Below are positions 1-5,824 of a stretch of DNA of 6,491 nt, one piece after another; the first letter of the stretch is position 1, and each line of letters opens with the position of its first letter. The notes under the pieces were generated by a model. The model saw nothing but the letters and a program-made list of their open reading frames with translations. It had not been told where the DNA came from and searched no databases. The position numbers and the translations under genes were made by a program. The stretch covers positions 1 to 6,491 of the forward strand of contig JACQVL010000285.1 in the NCBI GenBank assembly GCA_016209865.1, read 5' to 3'. The DNA is from Candidatus Latescibacterota bacterium (GTDB lineage Bacteria; JAAXHH01; JACQVL01).

Positions 1-20
1 CCCTGACCCCCGACCCCTGA
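1..20. repeat. Heptamer tandem repeat, cut by window edge
   Basis: Read on the minus strand, this is TCAGGGG, TCGGGGG, TCAGGG: a 7-bp unit in two full copies plus six bases, running off the window. It begins two bases after the stop codon of the M1 peptidase gene. It resembles the short tandemly repeated heptamers known from cyanobacteria and other genomes as a class. No hairpin or T-tract is visible, so I do not call it a terminator. The total copy number cannot be seen. Confidence 0.6.
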
Positions 21-22
21 TT

Positions 23-2245
23 TTATGCCACAAACGCTATCGTCTCCATCAGATGCTGCAGCCAGAACATCCATTTGGACGCCCACCGGTAGGCGGCGCG
101 GGAGCGGTAGTCCTTCTCCCGGAGCACCCGGCTGTTGTTGTTGGAATTGATGTCCATCACCAGGATGTGATTCGGGTCGACGGTCGCCGACCGGAGCTTG
201 GACGGTTTGGTGTACCGGTACTCCGCCCACCGGTACCGCCCGTCCCATCGCTCGTTTACGACCTCCCCGTTCTCGAACACCATCTGCACCTCGACGGGGA
301 AGATGGCCTCGCCTTCCCGCGCGACCCGCACCCGTGTCTCATACATCTTTTTTCCCCTCTGCTCCTCTGCCCCCTTGCCCCCCTGCGGTTTTCCATTGAA
401 GTTGAAGATCCCCTTTGCCTCCTTCACCGGCTCGCTCGTCGCGTCCGCGATCCGGTAGTCGAACACGTTCGAACTGTACCAGGTGTTCTGGAAGAACCAC
501 GTCATGTCCTTCCCGGTGACCTCATTGACAGTGTTGATGAAGTCCTGCGAAGTCGGGTGCTTGAACCGGTACCGGTGGTGGTACGTCCGCATCACCCGGT
601 ACATCATCTCCTCGCCTAAGTAGCGTTCCAGCGTGAGGAGGGAAAGGCCGGGCTTCCCGTAGGAGTTAATTCTGTAGGTATCCCAGTACTCCCAGCCTTT
701 CCGGGCCATCACATCGTGCTGTCCGGCGTTACGAAGGTCGCTGACGTTGCCCTCCTGCCGGTCGGGCTGGATGTCCTCGAAGGCGACCGGAATCCCCACC
801 GTCGTGCCCGCGCCATCCCCGCCTAAGTACCGCTGTGACTGCACGAACTTCTGCTTCCAGCCGGCGTGGAGGACTTTATCCGTCGAGTACGTGTTGAACC
901 CTTCATCTAACCACGCTTCTTCGAACTCGTTATTGCCGACCAGTCCGTACCAGAACTGGTGGCCGAACTCGTGGACGGTCACCCCTTCCGGCTGGGAGAC
1001 CCGGCCGGGCGTCCAGGCGTTCGCCCCGCCGGTGAACAGCGTCGGGTACTCCATCCCGCCCGACCGGCTGTCGTTCGCCGGGTCGACGACGGTCAGGTCG
1101 TCGTACGGGTACTCCCCGTACCATTCCCCGAAGAAGCGGAGGGCGTTCCGGGTGGCCGTCCAGTAGCGCTCCTCGAGGTGCGCGTGATGCGGCTGGAGGA
1201 GGATCGTCACGTGGACAGGCTTGAGCGGGATATGCCGGCCGGGGACGTCGTTCGAGTCGGGCGCGTCGTGGGTAAACTCTTTCTCGACCTTGATGAAGTC
1301 CGGAGAGGTTGTCCACGCGAAATCGTGGACGTCTCCCTGGGAGAACCGGTACGTCGTCGTGCCGTCCGGACTCTGTTTCGTCTCTTTCGGCCGTCCGCCC
1401 GTCGCGCCGATGACGTAAGCGCCCGGCACGGTGATCGTCACGTCGTACACCCCGTAGTCCGCGAAGAATTCCGTCCGGCGGTGGAACTGGTGGCAATTCC
1501 ACCCGCCTTTCCACCAGACGCCGATCTTGGGGAACCACTGCGCGACGAAATGGTACGTCCGCCGCGCCCCGGTCCGGGACAGGGGCAGGGGCTGCTTCGT
1601 CTCGAACTCAACCCGGAACCGCACCGTCAGGCTGTCCGGCACCGGCTTGGGCGTCCGCACCTGGCAGACGGTCTGGTCGTCCTTGTTATCGTCGTCCGGC
1701 TGGATGTACGCGAACGTGCCGGTGATGTCCGTCTCGTCGAACGCCGCCTCAGACGGCCATGCGCCCACGGGCGCGACTTTCACGGATTTGACGTTCGTGT
1801 ACCCGTAATCGTTCTCGGTCATCTTCTCCCGGCCGAGGTCGCCGCCGCCTTCTTTGGCGAACGTGCTCCGGTTATTCTTCCAGGCGTTGTGGTAGAGGTG
1901 GAACGGGAACTCCTGGAGGCTCTGCCCGGAGGTATTCGTCCACGTCAACTCTTCCCAGCCGCTGATGACGTTCGTCTTCGGGTCGAGCGTCACCTCCATC
2001 GTGTAGTTGGCGATCCGCGGGCTCTGACGGGGGAGGACGAGGCGCTGCATCCAGTCGGCCTCCGCGCTTGAGGACGGGCTCATCGGGGGAGGGAGTTCTA
2101 CCATGACGGTATCGGGCTGCGTCTCTGCCGCCTGTTGGGCGGCCCGGAGGCTCGACAGGGAGGGGGCGTCACTCCCGGCGAGCAGGAGCAGACCGAGCAG
2201 ACTGACGACGACACTCCAACGAATCACGACGAACGTTCGTGGCAT
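23..2245 (-). CDS. Secreted M1 family zinc metallopeptidase
   Basis: A zinc-dependent peptidase of family M1 (gluzincin, aminopeptidase-type), 740 residues. The zinc site is complete: HEFGH at 425-429 and the third ligand Glu448 in the EAWLDEGF motif, giving HEXXH-x18-E. GGMEY at 396-400 occupies the place of the exopeptidase GxMEN motif, and Tyr529 in SYGKPG fits the transition-state tyrosine. Residues 1-23 (basic start, then VVVSLLGLLLLAG) form a signal peptide without a lipobox cysteine, so the enzyme is probably exported. The C-terminus ends in an aromatic amphipathic stretch (WASKWMFWLQHLMETIAFVA). The start was chosen because AAAGGAGG lies 7 bp upstream; an ATG 33 bp earlier falls in repeat sequence. 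Residues 621-631 are encoded by an octamer repeat. It is last in the gene string, 112 bp after the Gfo/Idh gene. Family assignment is firm; substrate is unknown. Confidence 0.95.
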   Translation of the reverse strand: MPRTFVVIRWSVVVSLLGLLLLAGSDAPSLSSLRAAQQAAETQPDTVMVELPPPMSPSSSAEADWMQRLVLPRQSPRIANYTMEVTLDPKTNVISGWEELTWTNTSGQSLQEFPFHLYHNAWKNNRSTFAKEGGGDLGREKMTENDYGYTNVKSVKVAPVGAWPSEAAFDETDITGTFAYIQPDDDNKDDQTVCQVRTPKPVPDSLTVRFRVEFETKQPLPLSRTGARRTYHFVAQWFPKIGVWWKGGWNCHQFHRRTEFFADYGVYDVTITVPGAYVIGATGGRPKETKQSPDGTTTYRFSQGDVHDFAWTTSPDFIKVEKEFTHDAPDSNDVPGRHIPLKPVHVTILLQPHHAHLEERYWTATRNALRFFGEWYGEYPYDDLTVVDPANDSRSGGMEYPTLFTGGANAWTPGRVSQPEGVTVHEFGHQFWYGLVGNNEFEEAWLDEGFNTYSTDKVLHAGWKQKFVQSQRYLGGDGAGTTVGIPVAFEDIQPDRQEGNVSDLRNAGQHDVMARKGWEYWDTYRINSYGKPGLSLLTLERYLGEEMMYRVMRTYHHRYRFKHPTSQDFINTVNEVTGKDMTWFFQNTWYSSNVFDYRIADATSEPVKEAKGIFNFNGKPQGGKGAEEQRGKKMYETRVRVAREGEAIFPVEVQMVFENGEVVNERWDGRYRWAEYRYTKPSKLRSATVDPNHILVMDINSNNNSRVLREKDYRSRAAYRWASKWMFWLQHLMETIAFVA
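355..386 (-). repeat. In-frame octamer repeat inside the M1 gene
   Basis: Read on the minus strand: GCAGGGGG, GCAAGGGG, GCAGAGGA, GCAGAGGG, four 8-bp units in a row followed by G and a run of six A. The stretch encodes Q-G-G-K-G-A-E-E-Q-R-G (M1 residues 621-631), a polar low-complexity segment between FNFNG and MYETRV, beyond the catalytic region. The reading frame stays open. The composition is unlike the flanking coding sequence, so a repeat that expanded or inserted within the gene is likely. Confidence 0.75.
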
Positions 2246-2252
2246 GCAGCGG

Positions 2253-2260
2253 CCTCCTTT
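2253..2260 (-). promoter_or_regulatory. Ribosome binding site of the M1 gene
   Basis: AAAGGAGG on the minus strand, 7 bp before the ATG at 2245. It decides between two in-frame ATG codons: the upstream one at 2278 lies in the 9-bp repeat hairpin and would give MAFVVQKGGRC before the signal peptide. The hairpin begins only 4 bp from this site and could affect translation. Confidence 0.8.
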
Positions 2261-2264
2261 TTGA

Positions 2265-2328
2265 ACCACGAAGGCCACGAAGATCGCGAAGAAAGCGGAA
2301 CCTTCGTGACCTTCGTGCTCTTCGTGGT
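2265..2328. repeat. Inverted 9-bp repeat arrays forming a long hairpin
   Basis: Three 9-bp units of the CACGAAGGC type on the left (2268 onward) face three inverted units (CCTTCGTGA type, from 2301). The arms 2265-2292 and 2301-2328 match at 23 of 28 positions with an 8-nt loop (AAGCGGAA). The element almost fills the 112-bp gap between the Gfo/Idh stop and the M1 ribosome binding site. On the transcript it would form a strong stem. No T-run follows on the minus strand, so it looks more like an RNA-processing, stability or attenuation element, or simply a dispersed repeat, than a classical terminator. CACGAAGG-type repeats occur between genes in many environmental bacterial genomes. Confidence 0.8.
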
Positions 2329-2357
2329 AATCCCTTGCATTGAACCCTGCCAGTGAC

Positions 2358-3542
2358 TTACATCCACGGGGTCAGATCGACTCGCCGTCCGGCGATGGCC
2401 GACAGGTACGCGCCGTAGCTGACGACGACCACGTCACGCGCCAGCCACGCCCCGCTCTGCGGCTCCCGGCCGTGCGCGACCGCCTCGCAGAAGTCCTGCA
2501 ACTCGTTCGGGAACCCGTTCATCCAGTCCTCGTCCGGGTTGGTGTACTGCCAGCCGGCCGTCGTCTCGACTTTTTCCCGGATGTCCGGGGAGGGGAACAG
2601 GTGGCCGGCCGGGGCGTACGTCATCATCCCGGTGTTCGGGCTGATGTTGCACTGGATGACCGCCTTGCTGGAGTAAACGGTCATCCAGTTCTGCACCCCG
2701 CCTAAGGACACGTCGGCGGCGGTGATCTGGGCGACCGACCCGTCGTCGAACGTCACGACCATCGTCCCCCAGTCCTCGCAGTCTTTCCAGCCGAGCTGGA
2801 CCCAGCGTTCTGATTCGGCCAGGAAGGACTCGATCCGGGTGAGGTTACTGACGGCCGCCAGCACGTTCGCCGGACGGATGGACGTCCCGCGCCGGCGCAG
2901 CCCTTCCTGCGCCTTCAGGAAGAGCGCCCCGCTCAACGGATGGCATCCTTTATGGAACAGGCTACCCCCGCCCGCGTACCGCCATTCTTTCGAGTACGGG
3001 GAATGTGAGCCGCTGTGGGACTCCTCGGCTAAGATGCGCATTATCGTACCGTCCGCCTGGGCGAGCAGATGGTTGGCCTTCTGGACGCTGGGCGCGTAGA
3101 CCCAGTTCTCCGCGTACAGCAGGCGGACGCCGTTCCGGCCGATCGCCGCCAGCACCTCGTCCGTCCCCGCCACCGCCTGGTCGAGCATCGTCCGCGCGCC
3201 CGGCTCATCCGACGGGCGGTCGGTGAACACCCCGGTCAACGGCTTTTCGCAGGCGACGTGCTTCCCGACGTTCGCCGCCTGGATGGCCATCGGCCGGTGG
3301 AGATGGTTGGGGACGCACAGGTCGATCAGGGTGATCTCCGGGTCGGCTAACATCGCCTCGAACGTCGGGTACGCGACCTCCAGACCGTGCTGTTTGGCGA
3401 ACGATTCTGCGCTCTCCTCCGTCTTTGCTGTCACGCCCTTCACTCTGAGGTCCACCCCGTAGACTCGCCGGTAATTCCGGGCATGGAACGAGGCGGCGAA
3501 CTTCGCACCGACAAGACCGACAACGACACGCTGTCCAGGCAT
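2358..3542 (-). CDS. Gfo/Idh/MocA family NAD(P)-dependent oxidoreductase
   Basis: A 394-residue enzyme of the glucose-fructose oxidoreductase / inositol dehydrogenase family, expected to oxidise or reduce a sugar, inositol or related hydroxy compound in the cytoplasm. The Rossmann entry is VVVGLVGAKFAASFH (residues 6-20), with Lys14 where the second Gly of GxGxxG is usual. The hallmark CEKPLTG is present, with Glu-Lys-Pro at 99-101 carrying the family's catalytic lysine. GGGSLFHKGCHPL (191-203) matches the active-site segment that normally reads D-x-G-x-H; the Asp position is His197 and the catalytic-type His is His201. The start was chosen for GAGGAG 6 bp upstream; an ATG 18 bp earlier has only a poor site. 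The gene begins 21 bp after the MDR dehydrogenase stop, so the two are almost certainly co-transcribed. Substrate unknown. Confidence 0.93.
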   Translation of the reverse strand: MPGQRVVVGLVGAKFAASFHARNYRRVYGVDLRVKGVTAKTEESAESFAKQHGLEVAYPTFEAMLADPEITLIDLCVPNHLHRPMAIQAANVGKHVACEKPLTGVFTDRPSDEPGARTMLDQAVAGTDEVLAAIGRNGVRLLYAENWVYAPSVQKANHLLAQADGTIMRILAEESHSGSHSPYSKEWRYAGGGSLFHKGCHPLSGALFLKAQEGLRRRGTSIRPANVLAAVSNLTRIESFLAESERWVQLGWKDCEDWGTMVVTFDDGSVAQITAADVSLGGVQNWMTVYSSKAVIQCNISPNTGMMTYAPAGHLFPSPDIREKVETTAGWQYTNPDEDWMNGFPNELQDFCEAVAHGREPQSGAWLARDVVVVSYGAYLSAIAGRRVDLTPWM

Positions 3543-3548
3543 ACACGT

Positions 3549-3554
3549 CTCCTC
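3549..3554 (-). promoter_or_regulatory. Ribosome binding site of the Gfo/Idh gene
   Basis: GAGGAG on the minus strand, 6 bp before the ATG at 3542. It supports that start (MPGQRVVVG) over the ATG at 3560, which would add six residues, would swallow this site inside the coding region and has no comparable site upstream. Confidence 0.7.
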
Positions 3555-3563
3555 TGTCATCTT

Positions 3564-4574
3564 CTACGTTCCCGTCCAATCGATCACGACGCCCCAGTAT
3601 TCATCCTTGCGATTGAGCAGTCCCTCGTACGCATCCTGGATCTGGTCGGGTCTGATCGTATGACTGATCAGGTCGGCGACCCGCAGCCGGCCATCCTGGA
3701 GCATCCCGAAGAGGACATGCGAATTCGACTCGATCGACGTCCGGACCTGCTCACTGCCCCGCTGGGGAATCTGCCACTCCCAGCTACTCTTGATCGTCGC
3801 CCATTTGAGGAAAACTTGACGAAGAACCTCGGAGGCTAAGTGCGTGGACGGCTCACGAACAAGCCCGATGAGCAGGATTTGTCCGCCGCGCCGGAGGAGG
3901 TCGAGGCCGGTCATCACGCACTCCGTGCTCCCGATGGCATCGATGACCAGGTCGGTTCCCCGCCCGGACGTGAGGGTCATGACGACCTCTTTCACGTCGT
4001 GTCGTCGCGGGTTCACGGTGTGGGCGATCCCGCAGTGCCCGGCCGCCTCCAGACGCCGGTCGGCCAGGTCGACGCCGATGACCGACGCGCCGGCCAGTTG
4101 GAAGAGTTGGGCCGCCAGGTTGCCGACGAGACCCAGTCCAAAGACGACCACCCAATCGCCGAGGGTGAATGACGCGATCGTCGGAGCGGTGATCGAGACC
4201 GCCGCCAGCCGGACGAACAGCGCCGTCTTGGGGTCGAGTCCATCCGGGACTTTCAGGAAAAAAGCCCGACTCGTATCGAGGACGGTATGGGACGCATGGT
4301 GCGCATAACTGAAGAGCAGGTCTCCGGCCTGGATCCCTTTCACGTCGGAGCCCAGGTGAGTGACCCTGCCGATGTGCGTGTAGCCGGGACGACAGGGGAA
4401 CGAGACGAGGCCGGCTTCGAGGCCGGAATACATCGCCACCTCGGTCCCGGCGCTGATGAGGGTGTAGTGGGTTTCGATCAGGACTTCAGTCGGCCCCAGA
4501 CGCGCCGGGTCGAATGACACATCCTCCCAGGCGACCTGCCGGGCAGCGGGAAAGTGGACGCCACGTCCGTGCAC
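3564..4574 (-). CDS. MDR-superfamily dehydrogenase lacking zinc ligands
   Basis: A 336-residue medium-chain dehydrogenase/reductase, the family usually labelled zinc-type alcohol dehydrogenase. The N-terminal GroES-like fold contains ISAGTE (40-45), where zinc enzymes have C-G-S/T-D, and PGYTHIGRV (63-71), where they have GHE: the catalytic zinc ligands are missing. There is no four-cysteine structural-zinc lobe. The Rossmann motif VVVFGLGLVG (142-151) is intact, and Asp169 at the end of the second strand (VIGVDLADRR) suggests NAD(H). The ISAGTE signature is shared with BchC-like enzymes and with the MDR half of bi-domain oxidoreductases. It begins at GTG with AAAGGAG 6 bp upstream; the nearby ATG at 4590 is out of frame. 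It sits 29 bp after the C_GCAxxG gene and 21 bp before the Gfo/Idh gene. Fold is sure, substrate unknown. Confidence 0.9.
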   Translation of the reverse strand: MHGRGVHFPAARQVAWEDVSFDPARLGPTEVLIETHYTLISAGTEVAMYSGLEAGLVSFPCRPGYTHIGRVTHLGSDVKGIQAGDLLFSYAHHASHTVLDTSRAFFLKVPDGLDPKTALFVRLAAVSITAPTIASFTLGDWVVVFGLGLVGNLAAQLFQLAGASVIGVDLADRRLEAAGHCGIAHTVNPRRHDVKEVVMTLTSGRGTDLVIDAIGSTECVMTGLDLLRRGGQILLIGLVREPSTHLASEVLRQVFLKWATIKSSWEWQIPQRGSEQVRTSIESNSHVLFGMLQDGRLRVADLISHTIRPDQIQDAYEGLLNRKDEYWGVVIDWTGT

Positions 4575-4603
4575 GGACGGCTCCTTTCATGGGGGCATTT
4601 GCT

Positions 4604-5098
4604 CTATACACCCGGAATCGGGGTGATCTCGAAGTCCGCGCCGAATTCGATGAGAGTCTCGGCGACGACCTCCGCGACCTGCGCCGCGACGTTCGTGCAG
4701 AATGTCATCCGTTCCGGGCTCTTGAATTCCGCGAACTGGCCGGTCATGTGGTTGCAGATGATGTCCGGACTGGCGCCCCGGTCGACCCGGTGTTTCCACT
4801 GTTCGGTGTAGTACTGGATGGCCTGGCGGAGGGTGTCGGTCACCGCTCCCGTGGGGTCGGGATCGCCGAAATATTCCCCCAAGATCAATTCCCCCGCCTT
4901 GATCGCCCCGCACTGTCCCTCTCCGGTGATCCCTCCCCGGCGGAGCGCCTGGTAGGGGCGGGTGGGCAGGTTGAACGTCTCGGCCAGGCAGATTCCGCAA
5001 GACCGGTGCGGGATGGTCACCCCCTCGTACAGGATGTAGGCCTTCTCGCGTGCTTTGGCGATCAGGGCGTGTTTTTCAGCGTCGGATCGGGGCTTCAC
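4604..5098 (-). CDS. C_GCAxxG_C_C family putative redox protein
   Basis: A 164-residue cytoplasmic protein of the C_GCAxxG_C_C family (Pfam PF09719), described as putative redox-active proteins of unproven function. The cysteine pattern is present: Cys34 and Cys37 (HRSCGICLAETF), Cys63 in GGITGEGQCGAIKAG (CGAxxG at 63-69), Cys115 (IICNHMTG) and Cys134 (FCTNVAAQVAEVVAETL). Length is normal for the family. The chosen start is GTG with GGAGG only 4 bp upstream, a rather short spacing. An in-frame GTG at 5242 would add 48 residues but would read through the repeat and palindrome, so I reject it. It is the first of three tightly spaced genes with the MDR and Gfo/Idh enzymes, so it may act in redox relay or thiol chemistry for them; that is inference. 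Confidence 0.88.
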   Translation of the reverse strand: MKPRSDAEKHALIAKAREKAYILYEGVTIPHRSCGICLAETFNLPTRPYQALRRGGITGEGQCGAIKAGELILGEYFGDPDPTGAVTDTLRQAIQYYTEQWKHRVDRGASPDIICNHMTGQFAEFKSPERMTFCTNVAAQVAEVVAETLIEFGADFEITPIPGV

Positions 5099-5102
5099 AG
5101 GG

Positions 5103-5107
5103 CCTCC
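5103..5107 (-). promoter_or_regulatory. Ribosome binding site of the C_GCAxxG gene
   Basis: GGAGG (in TTTGGAGG) on the minus strand, 4 bp before the GTG at 5098. The spacing is shorter than usual but this is the only Shine-Dalgarno-like site before the conserved part of the protein, and it fixes the GTG start. Confidence 0.6.
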
Positions 5108-5112
5108 AAAGG

Positions 5113-5251
5113 CAGTGACGAGTGACGAGTTAACACAGGAAAGAAGATAGATTAGCCTGAAATGACAACCGAAAGCATCTTGACAACGTGAGTTCTCACG
5201 TCTCACTGATCCTCTCTCGTTGTTCTTCTCGTCACTCGTCACTCGTCACTG
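5113..5251. repeat. 139-bp segment bounded by perfect 18-bp inverted repeats
   Basis: CAGTGACGAGTGACGAGT at 5113-5130 recurs exactly inverted at 5234-5251. Both ends are built of a 7-bp unit (GTGACGA); the right end has three units (5231-5251), the left two and a half. The segment fills most of the 147-bp gap between cupin and C_GCAxxG genes, and its right arm supplies the last codon and stop of the cupin gene. It could be a small non-autonomous mobile element, but I see no target-site duplication in the flanks, so two inverted heptamer arrays is the plainer reading. No transposase is present. Confidence 0.75.
5186..5201. promoter_or_regulatory. Palindrome, possible operator or small hairpin
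   Basis: ACGTGAG-TT-CTCACGT: two perfect 7-bp arms around a 2-bp centre, lying near the middle of the inverted-repeat segment and about 90 bp before the C_GCAxxG start. The symmetry fits a dimeric regulator site, or a 6-bp RNA stem with a 4-nt loop. No convincing promoter lies next to it, so the role is a guess. Confidence 0.35.
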
Positions 5252-5641
5252 CTCTTGATACGGTATCCCCTCTCTCGCCAGCGCTCGCATCCTGTCCTGA
5301 AACCCGGCCGGGGAGAACGTCCAGGTGAGCTTCAGGGAGATGGTTCCGGTGTTGACGAGGCTGTGCCAGGTGTCTTTCGGGATGAAGACCGTCGTCTCCG
5401 GCCCGACGTCCTGGGTTTCGTCCCCGACCTGTATCCGTCCCTGGCCGTCGTAGATGAAGAGGATTTCTTCCGCGTCCGGATGGATGTGACGGGGGATTTC
5501 GCTACCCACATCGACCACTTCCAGCCCCATGGCGAACTGTTGAGAGCCGGTTGTGCGGGGTTCGATGAGGATGGAGATCTGGCGTGGAATATCCCGATAG
5601 ATCAACTTGTCCCCGTCTTGCCAGCGGAAGATCGTTCGCAT
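5246..5641 (-). CDS. Single-domain cupin protein
   Basis: A 131-residue protein with one cupin beta-barrel. Motif 1, G-x5-H-x-H-x4-E-x6-G, is complete: Gly46, His52, His54, Glu59, Gly66 (GSEIPRHIHPDAEE). Motif 2 gives the fourth metal ligand, His93, in FIPKDTWHSLVN (86-97). With three His and one Glu it should bind a divalent metal and may be an enzyme (isomerase, dioxygenase or decarboxylase-like) or a small-molecule sensor; the sequence does not tell which. No signal peptide, so cytoplasmic. It starts at ATG with GAGGAG 8 bp upstream and has its own promoter about 90 bp ahead. The final Gln codon and TGA lie inside the GTGACGA repeat, so the C-terminus may be set by the repeat. It precedes the C_GCAxxG gene by 147 bp. 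Confidence 0.92.
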   Translation of the reverse strand: MRTIFRWQDGDKLIYRDIPRQISILIEPRTTGSQQFAMGLEVVDVGSEIPRHIHPDAEEILFIYDGQGRIQVGDETQDVGPETTVFIPKDTWHSLVNTGTISLKLTWTFSPAGFQDRMRALAREGIPYQEQ

Positions 5642-5732
5642 CGTGACGTCTCCTCACGGGGCTGTGGTATCCACATGGTTGGAAGGATGGTGTACTGAGG
5701 CGGGACAACGCTGACGTTTTGCTCTCGAACAA

Positions 5733-5760
5733 AGTATAGGTTCTCTTCCTTACCCGTCAA
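5733..5760 (-). promoter_or_regulatory. Sigma-70-type promoter of the cupin gene
   Basis: On the minus strand TTGACG (5755-5760) and TATACT (5733-5738), each five of six to consensus, are separated by 16 bp. The expected start of transcription is near 5726, leaving a leader of about 85 nt before the cupin ATG. It is the best promoter I found in the window and may serve all genes to the left. The local AT-richness supports it. Judged by eye, not scored. Confidence 0.6.
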
Positions 5761-5783
5761 GGAGAGATTCATACGGACACTGG

Positions 5784-5802
5784 ATTCCGCTTTCGCGGGA
5801 AT
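5784..5802. repeat. dRS3-like dispersed hairpin with one-base deletion
   Basis: ATTCCGC-TTTC-GCGGGAAT. On the minus strand it reads ATTCCCGC-GAAA-GCGGAAT: a stem closed by a GNRA-type GAAA loop with one bulged C. The surrounding bases (GTCATTCCCGCGAAAGCGG) match a dispersed repeat common in many bacterial genomes and like the Neisseria dRS3 ATTCCC-N8-GGGAAT core. The usual form has a full 8-bp stem; here one C of the right arm is lost. It lies 24 bp past the hydrolase stop and just upstream of the cupin -35 box. No T-tract follows on the minus strand. Confidence 0.65.
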
Positions 5803-5824
5803 GACCATCAGGGAGAAGGTCTTT

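Noticed and set aside
566-577. The 12-bp palindrome ACCGGTACCGGT in the M1 gene, with further ACCGGT sites nearby
   Set aside because: It is explained by the preferred TAC and CGG codons in a Tyr/Arg-rich stretch (YRYR), not by a regulatory site.
959-2071. A 370-codon plus-strand reading frame over the M1 gene
   Set aside because: It lies opposite a clear M1 peptidase, is rich in Arg, Val and Pro as expected from the antisense of GC-rich genes, and shows no motif or ribosome binding site.
2246-2278. An upstream ATG for the M1 peptidase
   Set aside because: It falls inside the 9-bp repeat hairpin, has no ribosome binding site and would place an odd segment before a normal signal peptide.
4569-4590. 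An ATG start (MKGAV...) for the dehydrogenase
   Set aside because: It looks like a typical MDR start but is out of frame with the conserved protein by one base, and its AAAGGAG is well placed as the ribosome binding site of the GTG at 4574.
5099-5242. An N-terminal extension of the C_GCAxxG protein from a GTG at 5242
   Set aside because: The added residues would be encoded by the heptamer repeat and palindrome; there is no Shine-Dalgarno site, and the family match begins only after the GTG at 5098.
5784-5802. A rho-independent terminator for the hydrolase
   Set aside because: The stem is short and bulged and no T-run follows on the minus strand.
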